Assembly (NCBI RefSeq): GCF_000520815.1
Contig: NZ_ASRY01000184.1
Coordinates: forward strand, 31,720-95,719
Direction of reading: 5' to 3'
From: Paenibacillus maysiensis
GTDB taxonomy: Bacteria > Bacillota > Bacilli > Paenibacillales > Paenibacillaceae
Length of the DNA stretch: 64,000 nt
Under the pieces are notes generated by a model. That model did no database searches and had not been told where the DNA came from. It saw only the letters and a program-made list of their open reading frames with translations. Below, in pieces: positions 25,214 through 35,437 of the stretch. The position numbers and the translations under genes are program-made. Every line of letters begins with the position of its first letter. Positions within the stretch are counted from its first letter, which is position 1.

Positions 25214-26449
25214 TCACTCGCCGCGCTGTTCGAATAATTGTACGATTTCGACAATGACCTTGGCTGCAAGCACCATATTGTCTACAGACACATACTCGAA
25301 CTTGCCGTGATAGTTCTCCCCACCTGTAAAAATATTAGGTGTAGGTAGTCCCATATAGGACAACTGTGAACCATCTGTACCACCGCGAATCGGCTTGATA
25401 ATCGGATCAATGCCCAGCTTTGTCATCGCTTCATGGGCAACATCCACGATGTGCTTGACGGGCTCGATTTTTTCCTTCATGTTGTAATACTGATCTCTCA
25501 GCTCCAGAACGATACGGTTTTCCCCATATGCGGCTTGCAGCTCTTTAACCACGTTCGTTAAGTGAGCCTTCCGGTTTTCAAAGCTTTCACGATCAAAATC
25601 ACGGATGATATAGTACAATTTGGCTTGTTCTACCGTACCCTCAAATTCCAGCAAATGATAAAAGCCATCGTATCCGTCCGTGTATTCCGGAGCTTCATTC
25701 GCCGGCAATCGTCCGTTTAGCTCCATGGCAATTTTGACAGCGTTAATCATTTTGTTTTTGGCTGTACCGGGATGGACATTAACGCCATGAATAGTAATAT
25801 GGGCGGCTGCGGCGTTGAAGCTTTCATATTCCAGTTCTCCGAGCGGCCCGCCATCGATTGTATACGCATATTCAGCACCAAAAGCAGCTACATCAAACCG
25901 TTCCGGTCCTCTTCCTATCTCCTCGTCCGGTGTAAATGCGACGCGAATCTTGCCGTGCGAGATCTCAGGGTGATCCAGCAGATAATGTATGGCTGTCATA
26001 ATTTCTGCGATCCCGGCTTTGTTATCTGCACCAAGCAATGTAGTACCGTCCGTCGTGATCAGGGTATGACCTTTATATTGGAGCAGTTCGGGGAACTCGC
26101 GCGGAGAAAGGTTCACACCCAGCGTTGCATTCAGCGTAATATCGCCCCCATCATAATTTTCCGTCAGTTGGGGCTTTACCCCTGCGCCAGTCATTTCGGT
26201 AGCGGTATCGAGATGGGCCAAAAAGCCGATAACCGGGACCTCTTTATCCGTATTGGAAGGAAGGGTTGCCATGACATAGCCGTTGTCGTCCATCGTTACA
26301 TCTGTCATACCAATGGCTTTCAGTTCATTGACCAGCAGTTTGCCCAGTGTGAGCTGTCCTGGTGTGGTCGGGCAAGTGCTGCTGCTTTCATCGGATTGGG
26401 TATCCACCTGAACATAAGTGGTCAGGCGTTCAATCAGTTCCTGTTTCAT
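25214..26449 (-). CDS. pepT: peptidase T, tripeptide aminopeptidase
   Basis: A 411-residue M20 metallopeptidase matching PepT along its length. Zinc ligands and catalytic residues sit in [59 protein letters not shown] and [15 protein letters not shown]. It releases the N-terminal residue of tripeptides in the cytoplasm. ATG 26449 has AAGGAGG about 9 bases upstream. It is transcribed alone and is divergent from the LacI-type regulator. Confidence 0.96.
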   Translation of the reverse strand: MKQELIERLTTYVQVDTQSDESSSTCPTTPGQLTLGKLLVNELKAIGMTDVTMDDNGYVMATLPSNTDKEVPVIGFLAHLDTATEMTGAGVKPQLTENYDGGDITLNATLGVNLSPREFPELLQYKGHTLITTDGTTLLGADNKAGIAEIMTAIHYLLDHPEISHGKIRVAFTPDEEIGRGPERFDVAAFGAEYAYTIDGGPLGELEYESFNAAAAHITIHGVNVHPGTAKNKMINAVKIAMELNGRLPANEAPEYTDGYDGFYHLLEFEGTVEQAKLYYIIRDFDRESFENRKAHLTNVVKELQAAYGENRIVLELRDQYYNMKEKIEPVKHIVDVAHEAMTKLGIDPIIKPIRGGTDGSQLSYMGLPTPNIFTGGENYHGKFEYVSVDNMVLAAKVIVEIVQLFEQRGE

Positions 26450-26539
26450 GCGTATATCCTCCTTGTGGTCATTTCTGATATGCTACATATTTTATCATGA
26501 TTGGACTTGTTATATGAAGAATTTGGCTTTACCTTCTAA

Positions 26540-27709
<1,170 letters not shown>

Positions 27710-27741
27710 AAATGTGCTCCATTGTGTGTTTCATGACCTTT

Positions 27742-27768
27742 ACAGCTCCGGATGCCGGGGCTGTTTTT
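27742..27768 (+). terminator. rho-independent terminator
   Basis: ACAGC-T-CCGG and CCGG-GGCTGT pair around ATG, followed by TTTTTTT. It ends the LacI-type transcript. Confidence 0.7.
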
Positions 27769-27794
27769 TTGTATAGGCAGAAGAAAAAAACGGA

Positions 27795-27890
27795 ATTGAC
27801 AAATGTTTTGTAAATGGTTACATTGAAAATATATTTATTTTACTAAGTTTTACTCGTTATTTTTACTTAAATATTTTACTGTGGTAAAAG
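27795..27890 (+). promoter_or_regulatory. GH2 promoter with cre-like site and repeated TTTTACT boxes
   Basis: TTGACA (27795-27800) and TACATT (27818-27823) form a promoter with a 17-base spacer. TGTAAATGGTTACA (27808-27821) matches the CcpA cre consensus at all but one position and overlaps the -10. Downstream, TTTTACT occurs at 27838, 27848, 27861 and 27874, the last forming TTTTAC-TGTG-GTAAAA. These are probable operators for the upstream LacI-type protein. Confidence 0.6.
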
Positions 27891-27921
27891 AGTGAAAAAT
27901 AAAAGGTTGAGGTGACTGTCT

Positions 27922-30216
27922 ATGCGTACCATTTTGCCGTTGAATGACCAGTGGTTTTACCGTCCTGAATATGTTGAGAGCGAAATAAGCGCAGGAATTG
28001 ATGCGAGTCGGTATGAGCCCATTCTGCTGCCACACACCAATGTAGAGCTGCCATATAACTATTTTGACGACAAGGCGTTTCAGTTTGTTTCCACGTATAA
28101 AAGGGAGCTGAACATTCCGGCAGATACCAAGGGGAAACGGGTGTACGTCGATTTTGAAGGGGTCATGACTTACGCGCAGGTATATCTGAACGGGGTAAAA
28201 GCGGGGGAGCATAAGGGAGGCTACACACCGTTCAGTATTGAATTGACCGGACTTGCCGAATACGGCGGCTCCAATGTACTGACGGTCATCGTCGATTCCA
28301 CGGAGCGGGACGACATTCCTCCTTTTGGGGCAGTCATTGACTATCTGACCTATGGCGGTATTTACCGTGAAGTGCAGCTGCGAATTGTCGAGCCTGTGCA
28401 TCTCGGCACAGTATTCGTCCAGACACCGGAGCCGCTTGCGGCAAGCAAGGCGGTACGTGTAGTCGTAGAGCTGGAGGGACTTGGCGATCAGGAGGAAGAC
28501 TTGAAGGTTGCTCTACGACTTCTGGACGGAGCGAGCGTGAAGGCGGAGACCGAGCTGACAGCGGTGACGGCGGCGGAAGTGACGCTGGAGCTGAAAGAGC
28601 TAACCGATCTACAGCTTTGGGATATAGATGATCCCAAGCTATATGAAGCAGAGCTGACGCTGCTGCGGAACGGGGAAGAGCTGGATCGGCTGAATGTGCG
28701 CTTCGGCTTCCGCGAAGCCGAATTTCAGCCGGACGGGTTTTACCTGAACGGGCGGAAGCTCAAGCTACTGGGCTTGAATCGCCACCAGTCTTACCCGTAT
28801 GTCGGCTATGCGATGCCGAAAAGAGCACAGCGACGTGATGCCGATATACTCAAAGAGGAATTGGGCCTGAATATGGTGCGAACATCGCATTACCCGCAGT
28901 CTCGTCATTTTCTGGACCGTTGCGATGAGATCGGATTGCTCGTTTTTGAGGAAATTCCGGGCTGGCAGCATATCGGCGGTGAAGCGTGGAAGGAACAGGC
29001 GGTACAGGACGTAGAGGACATGATTATCCGCGACCGCAATCATCCCTCCATCGTGATCTGGGGCGTGCGGATTAATGAATCGCAGGATGATCATGAGCTG
29101 TACACACGTACCAATGAGCTTGCACGCAAGCTTGATCCGACTCGTGCGACTGGTGGGGTGCGCTATATTGTAGGCAGCGAACTGCTGGAAGATGTGTATA
29201 CGATGAATGATTTCGTTCATGACGGTGGGCATCAAAAATATTTGGTGAAGGAAATTCGCAATTTCGAGACGTATGACAATGCAGATGGCGTAGATGGAGA
29301 AACAACAGGCTTGCGACCGCCGTCTTTGGTAACAGAGCTGGATCATCCGGTCCCTTATCTGGTGACGGAATATAACGGGCATATGTACCCGACTAAGCGC
29401 TTTGATCAGGAGGAACGGGTAATGGAGCATGCACTGCGCCATACGCGGGTGCAAAATGCTTCCTACGCTGACGCGGGGATTGCCGGAGCGATTGGTTGGT
29501 GTGCTTTTGACTATAATACACACGCGGATTTTGGTTCTGGCGATAAAATCTGCTACCACGGTGTCATGGATATGTTCCGCTTGCCCAAATTCGCAGCGAA
29601 CGTGTATCGCAGTCAGAAGCGGGTCGAGCAGGAAATCATTTTGGAGCCAGTCACTTACTGGTCACGTGGCGAACGGAGCATCGGGGGCGTTGTGCCGCTG
29701 GTTGTGTTCACCAATTGTGATGAGGTGGAATTCATTTATGGTGACGAGCGCAAGGGCGTCTATCGTCCGAACCAGGAAAAGTATCCGGCGCTTCCGCATC
29801 CTCCAGTCGTCGTCGACGAATTGACAGGTCACTGGGGCATGAAGTGGGAAGATGCCGTGTTCATAGGGTACGTGGACGGTCAAGAGGTCATTCGCAGACG
29901 CTATTCCCGTAATCCCGTACCCACGGAGCTGCGTGTAGCTGCGGATGATACAGTGCTGGAGGCGGGCGATTGGGACGTGACGAGAGTTGTGGTGGATGCT
30001 CTGGACGAATACGGCAATGTCCTGCCTTTCTATGCTGATCCGGTTTCCGTGGAGGTCGAGGGAGCGGGCGATTTGATCGGCCCTTCAACCTTATCCCTGA
30101 TTGGTGGACGTATTGCGTTCTGGGTTCGTACAAAGGGAGAGGCGGGTAATATCCGTGTGAAGGTTTCCGCGCCATCCCGTTTTGACCCGCAGGAAGTAAG
30201 TATTCGCGTGCAGTAG
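27922..30216 (+). CDS. GH2 family glycoside hydrolase (beta-galactosidase type)
   Basis: A 764-residue GH2 enzyme. An N-terminal sugar-binding domain (VYVDFEGVMTYAQVYLNGV, GGYTPFSIELT), an immunoglobulin-like domain, and a TIM barrel with acid/base Glu386 (WGVRINES) and probable nucleophile Glu483 (LVTEYNGH) are followed by a C-terminal beta domain typical of DUF4982-type GH2 proteins. There is no signal peptide, so it acts on imported sugars. The exact substrate (galactoside, glucuronide or mannoside) is not certain. It lies 212 bases downstream of the LacI-type gene and is probably repressed by it and by CcpA. Confidence 0.88.
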   Translation: MRTILPLNDQWFYRPEYVESEISAGIDASRYEPILLPHTNVELPYNYFDDKAFQFVSTYKRELNIPADTKGKRVYVDFEGVMTYAQVYLNGVKAGEHKGGYTPFSIELTGLAEYGGSNVLTVIVDSTERDDIPPFGAVIDYLTYGGIYREVQLRIVEPVHLGTVFVQTPEPLAASKAVRVVVELEGLGDQEEDLKVALRLLDGASVKAETELTAVTAAEVTLELKELTDLQLWDIDDPKLYEAELTLLRNGEELDRLNVRFGFREAEFQPDGFYLNGRKLKLLGLNRHQSYPYVGYAMPKRAQRRDADILKEELGLNMVRTSHYPQSRHFLDRCDEIGLLVFEEIPGWQHIGGEAWKEQAVQDVEDMIIRDRNHPSIVIWGVRINESQDDHELYTRTNELARKLDPTRATGGVRYIVGSELLEDVYTMNDFVHDGGHQKYLVKEIRNFETYDNADGVDGETTGLRPPSLVTELDHPVPYLVTEYNGHMYPTKRFDQEERVMEHALRHTRVQNASYADAGIAGAIGWCAFDYNTHADFGSGDKICYHGVMDMFRLPKFAANVYRSQKRVEQEIILEPVTYWSRGERSIGGVVPLVVFTNCDEVEFIYGDERKGVYRPNQEKYPALPHPPVVVDELTGHWGMKWEDAVFIGYVDGQEVIRRRYSRNPVPTELRVAADDTVLEAGDWDVTRVVVDALDEYGNVLPFYADPVSVEVEGAGDLIGPSTLSLIGGRIAFWVRTKGEAGNIRVKVSAPSRFDPQEVSIRVQ

Positions 30217-30270
30217 AGTTAAAATAGAATATTAACGTTATATGACGTAGGTTATTTCTTCGTTTATTTA

Positions 30271-30325
30271 AGAAGGGGATGTCCAATCAGATTCTACAAA
30301 GGATCTGAGAAGGCAACCCCTTTTT
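30271..30325 (+). terminator. terminator after the GH2 gene
   Basis: AAGGGGATGTCC pairs imperfectly with GGCAACCCCTT, enclosing a CAGATTC/GGATCTG hairpin, and is followed by TTTTT. Confidence 0.55.
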
Positions 30326-30450
30326 GGCTTGTGTATAGGGACTTTAATCTATGAATCTGTTAATTTGTGTCTTATGGCTGAGTCAATTGACGTTGCGTTC
30401 ATAGATTGGAAGCATAGAATACACTATCAAGCGCAAGGGAGGTGAATCCT

Positions 30451-30738
30451 ATGGCGATTCTATTACCTCAGCAATTCTATTCTCTCGCTGCCAATATTGG
30501 TAAATCATACTTTGAAAACTTGAACGGTGGCGCGAATGCTACAATTACCGTTAATAATAACGGTCCGGCTCCGATCAATCTTGTCGTTACCCTTGTTAAC
30601 GCACCCGTGATCACTTATGTTATCCCTCCAACTAACAGTCTCACGTTGGCTGTTGCTTTACTGCTGGTAGCCGCTCTTCAGACTACCGCAGCTGGAGCAG
30701 CTACGGGTACGATCCAGATTGCGACAGCTGATTTTTAA
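30451..30738 (+). CDS. small beta-rich protein, possibly spore-surface
   Basis: A 95-residue protein starting at ATG 30451 behind GGGAGGTGAATCCT. The sequence alternates polar and hydrophobic residues with many Asn, Thr and Ala (YFENLNGGANATITVNNNG, PVITYVIPPTNSLTLAVALL) and has no cysteine or signal peptide. The pattern suggests a single beta-sandwich, like small spore-appendage or exosporium subunits, but that is a guess from composition. It is monocistronic, with a terminator at 30761. Confidence 0.6.
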   Translation: MAILLPQQFYSLAANIGKSYFENLNGGANATITVNNNGPAPINLVVTLVNAPVITYVIPPTNSLTLAVALLLVAALQTTAAGAATGTIQIATADF

Positions 30739-30760
30739 GCTGTAACGAACTGATCCTCTA

Positions 30761-30797
30761 ACTCTAGTTTGCCGCAAGGTGAGCTAGAGTTTTTTTG
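30761..30797 (+). terminator. rho-independent terminator
   Basis: ACTCTAG and CTAGAGT pair around a loop and are followed by TTTTTTT. Confidence 0.7.
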
Positions 30798-30886
30798 CTT
30801 TGATAATTTTCTGAAACTTTTTTCGGGTTGTGCCGATATATACATATGGCATAGTAAATAACACATCGAAAAGGAGTATCCCCTTT

Positions 30887-31627
30887 ATGAGCTTTAGCAA
30901 TCCGGTTTTACGTGATGACATCTTCGTGCGTGAAGATGAAAGAGAAGTTAGCGAACAACGCATGACCATTGGAGGCACGATCAGCAAAACGCTGCTCTTG
31001 CTGATTCTGCTGATTATCTCGGGCAGTATCACCTGGTACATGACCTACCAAGGTACAGTAGAGGTCTTATCCTTGATCACCGCAGGCTCACTTGGCATGG
31101 TCGGCGTAGCACTGGCTATATCCTTTTTCCCAAAATCAGCCCCGTTTCTATCGCCCGTTTATGCAATTCTGAGCGGTTTTGCTTTAGGCGGGATTTCAGC
31201 TTTCATGGAATATGACTATCCCGGTATCGTGGCGAATGCGATTTTGCTGACGGTGGGCATTTTGTTTTTGATGCTGTTTATGTATACACAGCGAATCATT
31301 AAAGTTACCCGGGGCTTTATCTCCTTCGTTGTTTTATGTACGTTGGCGATTGTTCTGGTGACGCTGGTCGACTTCGTTTTGAACTTTTTCGGGATGAACG
31401 TTCCTTATATTCATGAGACAGGCTGGCTTGGAATCGGTATTAGTCTGTTTATCGTTGTGATTGCGGCTTTGAATCTGCTGCTGGATTTTAATTTCATTGA
31501 AGAGCAAGCGGATCAGGGTGCACCGAAATATATGGAGTGGTATGGCGCGTTTGCATTGCTGGTGACTTTAGTGTGGCTGTATGTGCGGATTTTGGAGCTG
31601 TTGTCCAAATTCAGCAAAAAGGACTAA
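30887..31627 (+). CDS. Bax inhibitor-1/YccA-family membrane protein
   Basis: A 246-residue protein with a polar N-terminus and seven hydrophobic helices: LLLLILLIISGSITWYM, SLGMVGVALAISFFP, PVYAILSGFALGGISAF and later GIGISLFIVVIAALNLLLDF with FIEE after it. This is the layout of BI-1/YccA proteins, which in Bacillus include the calcium leak channel YetJ. ATG 30887 has AAAAGGAG 10 bases upstream; an in-frame extension to 30830 is unsupported. No operon partner. Confidence 0.85.
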   Translation: MSFSNPVLRDDIFVREDEREVSEQRMTIGGTISKTLLLLILLIISGSITWYMTYQGTVEVLSLITAGSLGMVGVALAISFFPKSAPFLSPVYAILSGFALGGISAFMEYDYPGIVANAILLTVGILFLMLFMYTQRIIKVTRGFISFVVLCTLAIVLVTLVDFVLNFFGMNVPYIHETGWLGIGISLFIVVIAALNLLLDFNFIEEQADQGAPKYMEWYGAFALLVTLVWLYVRILELLSKFSKKD

Positions 31628-31737
31628 CTGCCTGCGATTCATGAATAGTTTCACTTCATGTGCAGATAGGTGCAGGAGAAGGAGAAGAGGACGGCTGAGG
31701 GCCGCCTGCTGATGCAAGTGGCCTTTGCTGTTACCCG

Positions 31738-32586
31738 TTAACACCGTGATTGAAAGGAACAATGGTTGAATTGTAAGATACTTTGATACTTTGTCAGCTG
31801 TTCCGTTGTTGCAAACGGACGAACGGTTTCGAACATGGGAATAGTTGTAATAAATTCCCTGTATAAATCCATTGTAACTGCTGTTTGCAAACAATTCAGA
31901 ATATAATTTATGGCGACACCATACCGCTGCTGATTGATGTTATAGATAGCTAGTTGATTAAGTAATTTCACATAATACACACGATTTCCAAGGTCTTCAA
32001 AGCTGGAAAAAGTCTCTAGCTGATCGGGAATATAATAATAATACTTGTCTATATTCCATTCATTTATGTTTGCTGCCTCAAAAATTGTGATTAATCCGGG
32101 CAATGTTTCCTCGTCGTTTTCTTGTATAAACTCATTGTACTCCTTCAATATTTCCTTATTCCCTGATAATAAGTCTACAGCGTATCCGTTTGCCACTGAA
32201 AATCCTTTAAAACGTTCTATTTCTTGTATATCTTCGTCCGTAGCATTTTTGTACCATCCTAAGTCAGCATATTTAGCTATATATTCTCTTGCTCGATCAA
32301 AAAGACCTTGCTTCCGAAAAACGATGGATTTAGCCAGGTATCCGTATCCAAAATAAAATATAAGTGGGTGCTTTAGTACCTGATTTAGAGGAACAACGTC
32401 ACCCCATTTTTGTCTACTGTTATAACTGCGTTCAGCCATACTTAAAATGTGATCAGCGACGCGATCCGCTTCTGCCCAATCATTTTGTCTATAATTTAGC
32501 CGAAATAATTCAAAAGCCTTATCCAAGGGATGCGCGTGTTCAGACAACAAATAAATTTCTTCCTCTGTTTCAAAACGATTCTCCAT
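31738..32586 (-). CDS. TPR receptor paralogue with damaged 3' end
   Basis: About 282 residues, closely related to the TPR protein at 23115 (HPLIFYFGYGYLAKSIVFRK, YVKLLNQLAIYNINQQRYGV). ATG 32586 follows GGAGG by 10 bases. The reading frame ends abruptly after TKYQSILQ with FNHCSFQSRC, losing the last 15-20 residues seen in its relative. In another frame the DNA right there reads NSTIVPFNHGVNG and a stop, like the tail (NPSNHGVF) of the relative's signal peptide. A deletion seems to have joined the receptor gene to the peptide's 3' end and removed the peptide's start and signal sequence. Function is probably lost or peptide-blind. Confidence 0.6.
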   Translation of the reverse strand: MENRFETEEEIYLLSEHAHPLDKAFELFRLNYRQNDWAEADRVADHILSMAERSYNSRQKWGDVVPLNQVLKHPLIFYFGYGYLAKSIVFRKQGLFDRAREYIAKYADLGWYKNATDEDIQEIERFKGFSVANGYAVDLLSGNKEILKEYNEFIQENDEETLPGLITIFEAANINEWNIDKYYYYIPDQLETFSSFEDLGNRVYYVKLLNQLAIYNINQQRYGVAINYILNCLQTAVTMDLYREFITTIPMFETVRPFATTEQLTKYQSILQFNHCSFQSRC

Positions 32587-32622
32587 CACTAACGCCTCCA
32601 TATTTGCTTTAAAAGTCGCACG

Positions 32623-33072
32623 CTATAATAACTTTTTAAGCTGGGAAATACGGCCTTGTGACACGCCAAGCCTTTCGGCATATTCACTCTGCTTGGCTGT
32701 CGGATGCTCGTGTTTGAGTCTTCTTAGGCTTTCAACCAGTTCTTGTGTCGACCGATTTACTTTTTTTTCTTTGTACGTAGACTCCTTAACAACAGGGGCA
32801 GGAATGGGACGAACACCTACGTTTCCCTTCAGGTCGAGTATACATTGCTTACATAAAAGTAAACTTTTGAAATAGGTTAAATCCTGAAATGAATTGCACA
32901 AATTACAGGAAACCCCGCTACTATACTTTCCTATGCCCATAAAGCCTTTTTCAACGTCCATATAAAATTCTAAAGGCTCGCCAATCTCAATCCCCATGGA
33001 GCTTCGGATTTCCATCGGAATAACAATCCGGCCTAATGTATCTAAGGGGCGTGTCATACCTGTTTTCTTCAA
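32623..33072 (-). CDS. AbrB-like protein with Cys pairs and C-terminal HTH
   Basis: A 149-residue composite protein. Residues 1-50 form an AbrB/SpoVT swapped-hairpin DNA-binding domain (RPLDTLGRIVIPMEIRSSMG, IGEPLEFYMD). Residues 57-80 hold two CxxC pairs (CNLC...CKQC), a possible zinc site. After a basic linker the end is a helix-turn-helix (TAKQSEYAERLGVSQGRISQ, LKKLL). AbrB proteins repress post-exponential genes. It starts 37 bases upstream of, and on the same strand as, the damaged TPR gene. A scar of a paralogue lies at 10124-10172. Confidence 0.75.
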   Translation of the reverse strand: MKKTGMTRPLDTLGRIVIPMEIRSSMGIEIGEPLEFYMDVEKGFMGIGKYSSGVSCNLCNSFQDLTYFKSLLLCKQCILDLKGNVGVRPIPAPVVKESTYKEKKVNRSTQELVESLRRLKHEHPTAKQSEYAERLGVSQGRISQLKKLL

Positions 33073-33173
33073 TTGATATCCTCCTTATCGGGTTATAGAA
33101 ACCCACTTCATTCTCTGATCTATCACCTGTGATTTTTGCATACATAATCCAATGTTCTCCAAAAAGGGGTATT

Positions 33174-33189
33174 TATTGTTGTGACAATA
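33174..33189. promoter_or_regulatory. palindrome in the AbrB-like / HTH-TPR intergenic region
   Basis: TATTGT-TGTG-ACAATA lies between the divergent AbrB-like and HTH-TPR genes. It could be an operator for either product; no direct evidence. Confidence 0.35.
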
Positions 33190-33299
33190 GATGGTATATT
33201 GGGAACATACAAATATTTCATTATATTATAAGTTTTCCAATTCTTCTTTTTGTTTAAATTTGCACATTCCAAAGCTCACACTGAAAGGGTGATTTATTC

Positions 33300-34682
33300 A
33301 TGGAAATAACACCTACGATTCGGGCAGAAATTGAAAGATATCTCAAACAGAAAGGCTTGAGTATGACCCGGTTTGGTCATATCACTAATTTGAATGTAGG
33401 TACAGTTAGCGGCATCATCACAGGCAATCGTTCTTTATCTGTTAATCAACTGGATCGCATTACGATGGGCATGAATTTACCACCGGATTATTTTTATGAG
33501 CGATTTGTTGAAGAGTGCATTGAAGAATCCCCACTCAACTGGCGGAGAGTAAAACCTTTCGTGTATCGTTGTGTTGAGTTAGGGCGGTTTGATTGCCTAC
33601 AGCGTGCTGTAAGTATGTTTCTAGATAATCCGATCCACAGTCTTTCGCTCTTTAAACTAGCCGAGGACTTGTTCACCAAAGGTTATCGGGACACAGCAGC
33701 TTACCTTTATGAAAACGCGGCTGTGAGTGAAAGAAAGCAGCATTCAGAACGGCTTGCTTTATGCCAGTATCGGCTATTTAGCATCCGGACAGGGGAAAAT
33801 CAGGCTCAAAATCTACAAGCGGCTGCTAAATTTGAACCTTTTGTCGACCGTTTGGATGAAATTGACCAACTGGATGCCTTGAAAGACTTGGCCAACGTGT
33901 ATAGATCATTGAGCTTGTGGGATAAGGTCTATAAATTTTCATGCCAAATGTATAAATTAGGACAGATTCAGTACAATTTGGATCATAATTCCAAGCGAGA
34001 AATAAAATCGGTAAAGAAACTTAGCAGACCTCTGTTTGTATACATAGCCTACGCTGAACTGATGTGTGCACACGCTTGTGACGCGAATGGAGATCATGAA
34101 CAGGCTTTAGAGCATATACGTGGCTATACTGATCTAAGCTGGGTTAAGGAAACAGATTCAGATACACTCCATTGGCTAGGTCAATTTCAGCAATGGGCCA
34201 AAATTAATACTTACGTAAATAGGCTTATGACTGGAGACGTTAGTGTCCTGTCGGATTACGCAGAATATATATCTGGTGAAAAACATATATTTAATGAACT
34301 TTTGAATATCGTTGAAGCAGCCAATAAATACAATATTGATGTGGACCACATCCTTCATCGCTTTGAGCCTAAAATTGCGTCGTATCAAGAGCCATCTCCT
34401 GTTGAGCCGTTTTTACTGCAACAGCAGGCACGGTTTTGGTACAAAATGGCCAAATATAGCTTTAATAAAGAAAGATATTCATATGGCTTTAAGTGTTTGA
34501 TAGACGCATTGGAAAAATCTGTTACAATTAATAATGTACTACTTATTGCCAATTGTGTTGGACTATTTTTTCATTTCAAAACACATGCGGCTCCTGAAGT
34601 ACAGACTCAGTTCCAATCCATGTATGAGGAGGTGTGGGAAAGAAATGATAAAAAAGATGGCTTTAATCTTAGTGGCGGCTAG
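33300..34682 (+). CDS. HTH-TPR transcriptional regulator of the RRNPP type
   Basis: A 460-residue protein with an N-terminal Cro/CI-like HTH (LKQKGLSMTRFGHITNLNVG, TVSGIITGNRSLSVNQLDRI) and about eight TPR-like helical repeats filling the remainder (LFKLAEDLFTKGYRDTAAYL, MAKYSFNKERYSYGFKCLID). The architecture is that of PlcR, NprR and related peptide-sensing regulators, longer than PlcR (285) and close to NprR (about 420). Its end (KKDGFNLSGG) resembles that of the TPR protein at 23115. The last 38 bases overlap the start of an exported-peptide gene, its likely cognate signal. It is divergent from the AbrB-like gene. Confidence 0.8.
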   Translation: MEITPTIRAEIERYLKQKGLSMTRFGHITNLNVGTVSGIITGNRSLSVNQLDRITMGMNLPPDYFYERFVEECIEESPLNWRRVKPFVYRCVELGRFDCLQRAVSMFLDNPIHSLSLFKLAEDLFTKGYRDTAAYLYENAAVSERKQHSERLALCQYRLFSIRTGENQAQNLQAAAKFEPFVDRLDEIDQLDALKDLANVYRSLSLWDKVYKFSCQMYKLGQIQYNLDHNSKREIKSVKKLSRPLFVYIAYAELMCAHACDANGDHEQALEHIRGYTDLSWVKETDSDTLHWLGQFQQWAKINTYVNRLMTGDVSVLSDYAEYISGEKHIFNELLNIVEAANKYNIDVDHILHRFEPKIASYQEPSPVEPFLLQQQARFWYKMAKYSFNKERYSYGFKCLIDALEKSVTINNVLLIANCVGLFFHFKTHAAPEVQTQFQSMYEEVWERNDKKDGFNLSGG

Positions 34683-34770
34683 TTTCTTACTGGTATTCGT
34701 AGTACCAGTACCAGCTCAAAATCCAACCTTTGGAACATTCCAACCGCAAGATCATGTTGGCACAGCTTAA
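34645..34770 (+). CDS. 41-residue exported signal-peptide precursor (Phr-like)
   Basis: The ORF begins inside the 3' end of the HTH-TPR gene; GAGGAGG lies 12 bases before ATG. It encodes a signal sequence, MIKKMALILVAASFLLVFVV, then PVPAQNPTFGTFQPQDHVGTA. A cleavage after VPAQ or similar would release a short tail; the C-terminal QPQDHVGTA is the likely source of the signal. The overlap with the receptor and the size match RRNPP pre-peptides. A terminator follows within 21 bases. Confidence 0.65.
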   Translation: MIKKMALILVAASFLLVFVVPVPAQNPTFGTFQPQDHVGTA

Positions 34771-34790
34771 TCAATAAGAATTATTACCTT

Positions 34791-34817
34791 GGCCAGCCCT
34801 TAAGCTGGCTTTTTTTA
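34791..34817 (+). terminator. rho-independent terminator
   Basis: GGCCAGC and GCTGGCT pair around CCTTAA and are followed by TTTTTTATTTATTTT. It ends the receptor-peptide transcript. Confidence 0.75.
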
Positions 34818-34900
34818 TTTATTTTGTTGTTTTGGCTAAAAAAAGAACATGCCGTATTTGTTCATTACCTTCTAAAATAATTTACTAGGGGGTAATGAAC

Positions 34901-35152
34901 ATGAACATAGATGAAACCTTAACGTTAAATCAACAGATAGAAAGTGCCAGACAACGATTGCATGATCTTTATGGACAGTATGGTTTTGGACATGCTTGCG
35001 TATATGAGCAGGCTATGATTTTGGACGAACTAATTAATCAGTACAATCGTATGTATCAGACTAAGAAGTTACATCACAACTATGTTCAGTCAGAAACCTC
35101 AGACACCACATCCTTTGTATGCAAAGATATTCCTCCTCTTAATCCCACATAA
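34901..35152 (+). CDS. Spo0E-like aspartyl-phosphate phosphatase
   Basis: An 83-residue protein with the Spo0E-type helical hairpin: LNQQIESARQRLHDLYGQYG, then ACVYEQAMILDELINQYNRM, where the usual SQELD motif is replaced by AMILDELI. Family members dephosphorylate Spo0A~P and delay sporulation. ATG 34901 is preferred to 34895 since AGGGGG is then 8 bases away. Its position next to the peptide-sensing regulator suggests, without proof, a link from signalling to sporulation. Confidence 0.75.
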   Translation: MNIDETLTLNQQIESARQRLHDLYGQYGFGHACVYEQAMILDELINQYNRMYQTKKLHHNYVQSETSDTTSFVCKDIPPLNPT

Positions 35153-35437
35153 CAATCATAATTATTCAATAAAATGGATTATTTGAGATAAAAATAAAAA
35201 CGCAAGCCCATGTAATAAAAGGTAAAAAATTGGTGTGTAATTTACATTTATAGTAGCAGCCAAGCTGCTACGCCTGAAACGATAGTTCATGGTGAGTCGG
35301 ATATGCGTTGGGATGGTAACGGGATTTTTATTCATTTTACTGGCTTCTGAGCCGTTGTCCGTTTCTGCCTTTCAAAATTTGAGAGGCGGGACAGGCGACC
35401 AGTGCATCGGTCGTTTTGAGCTTTAATTGGAGGAATA
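35153..35437. other. gene-free stretch before the Tn7-like ends
   Basis: No supportable gene. It contains a perfect hairpin, GTAGCAGC-CAA-GCTGCTAC (35253-35271), and a moderately GC-rich block (35290-35420) without an open frame of interest, perhaps the remains of a lost gene. Confidence 0.4.

Noticed and set aside
30451..30738. Holin or bacteriocin for the small Ala/Thr/Asn-rich protein
   Set aside because: The hydrophobic part is broken by polar residues, there is no double-glycine leader or transmembrane hairpin, and no lysis or export gene is adjacent.
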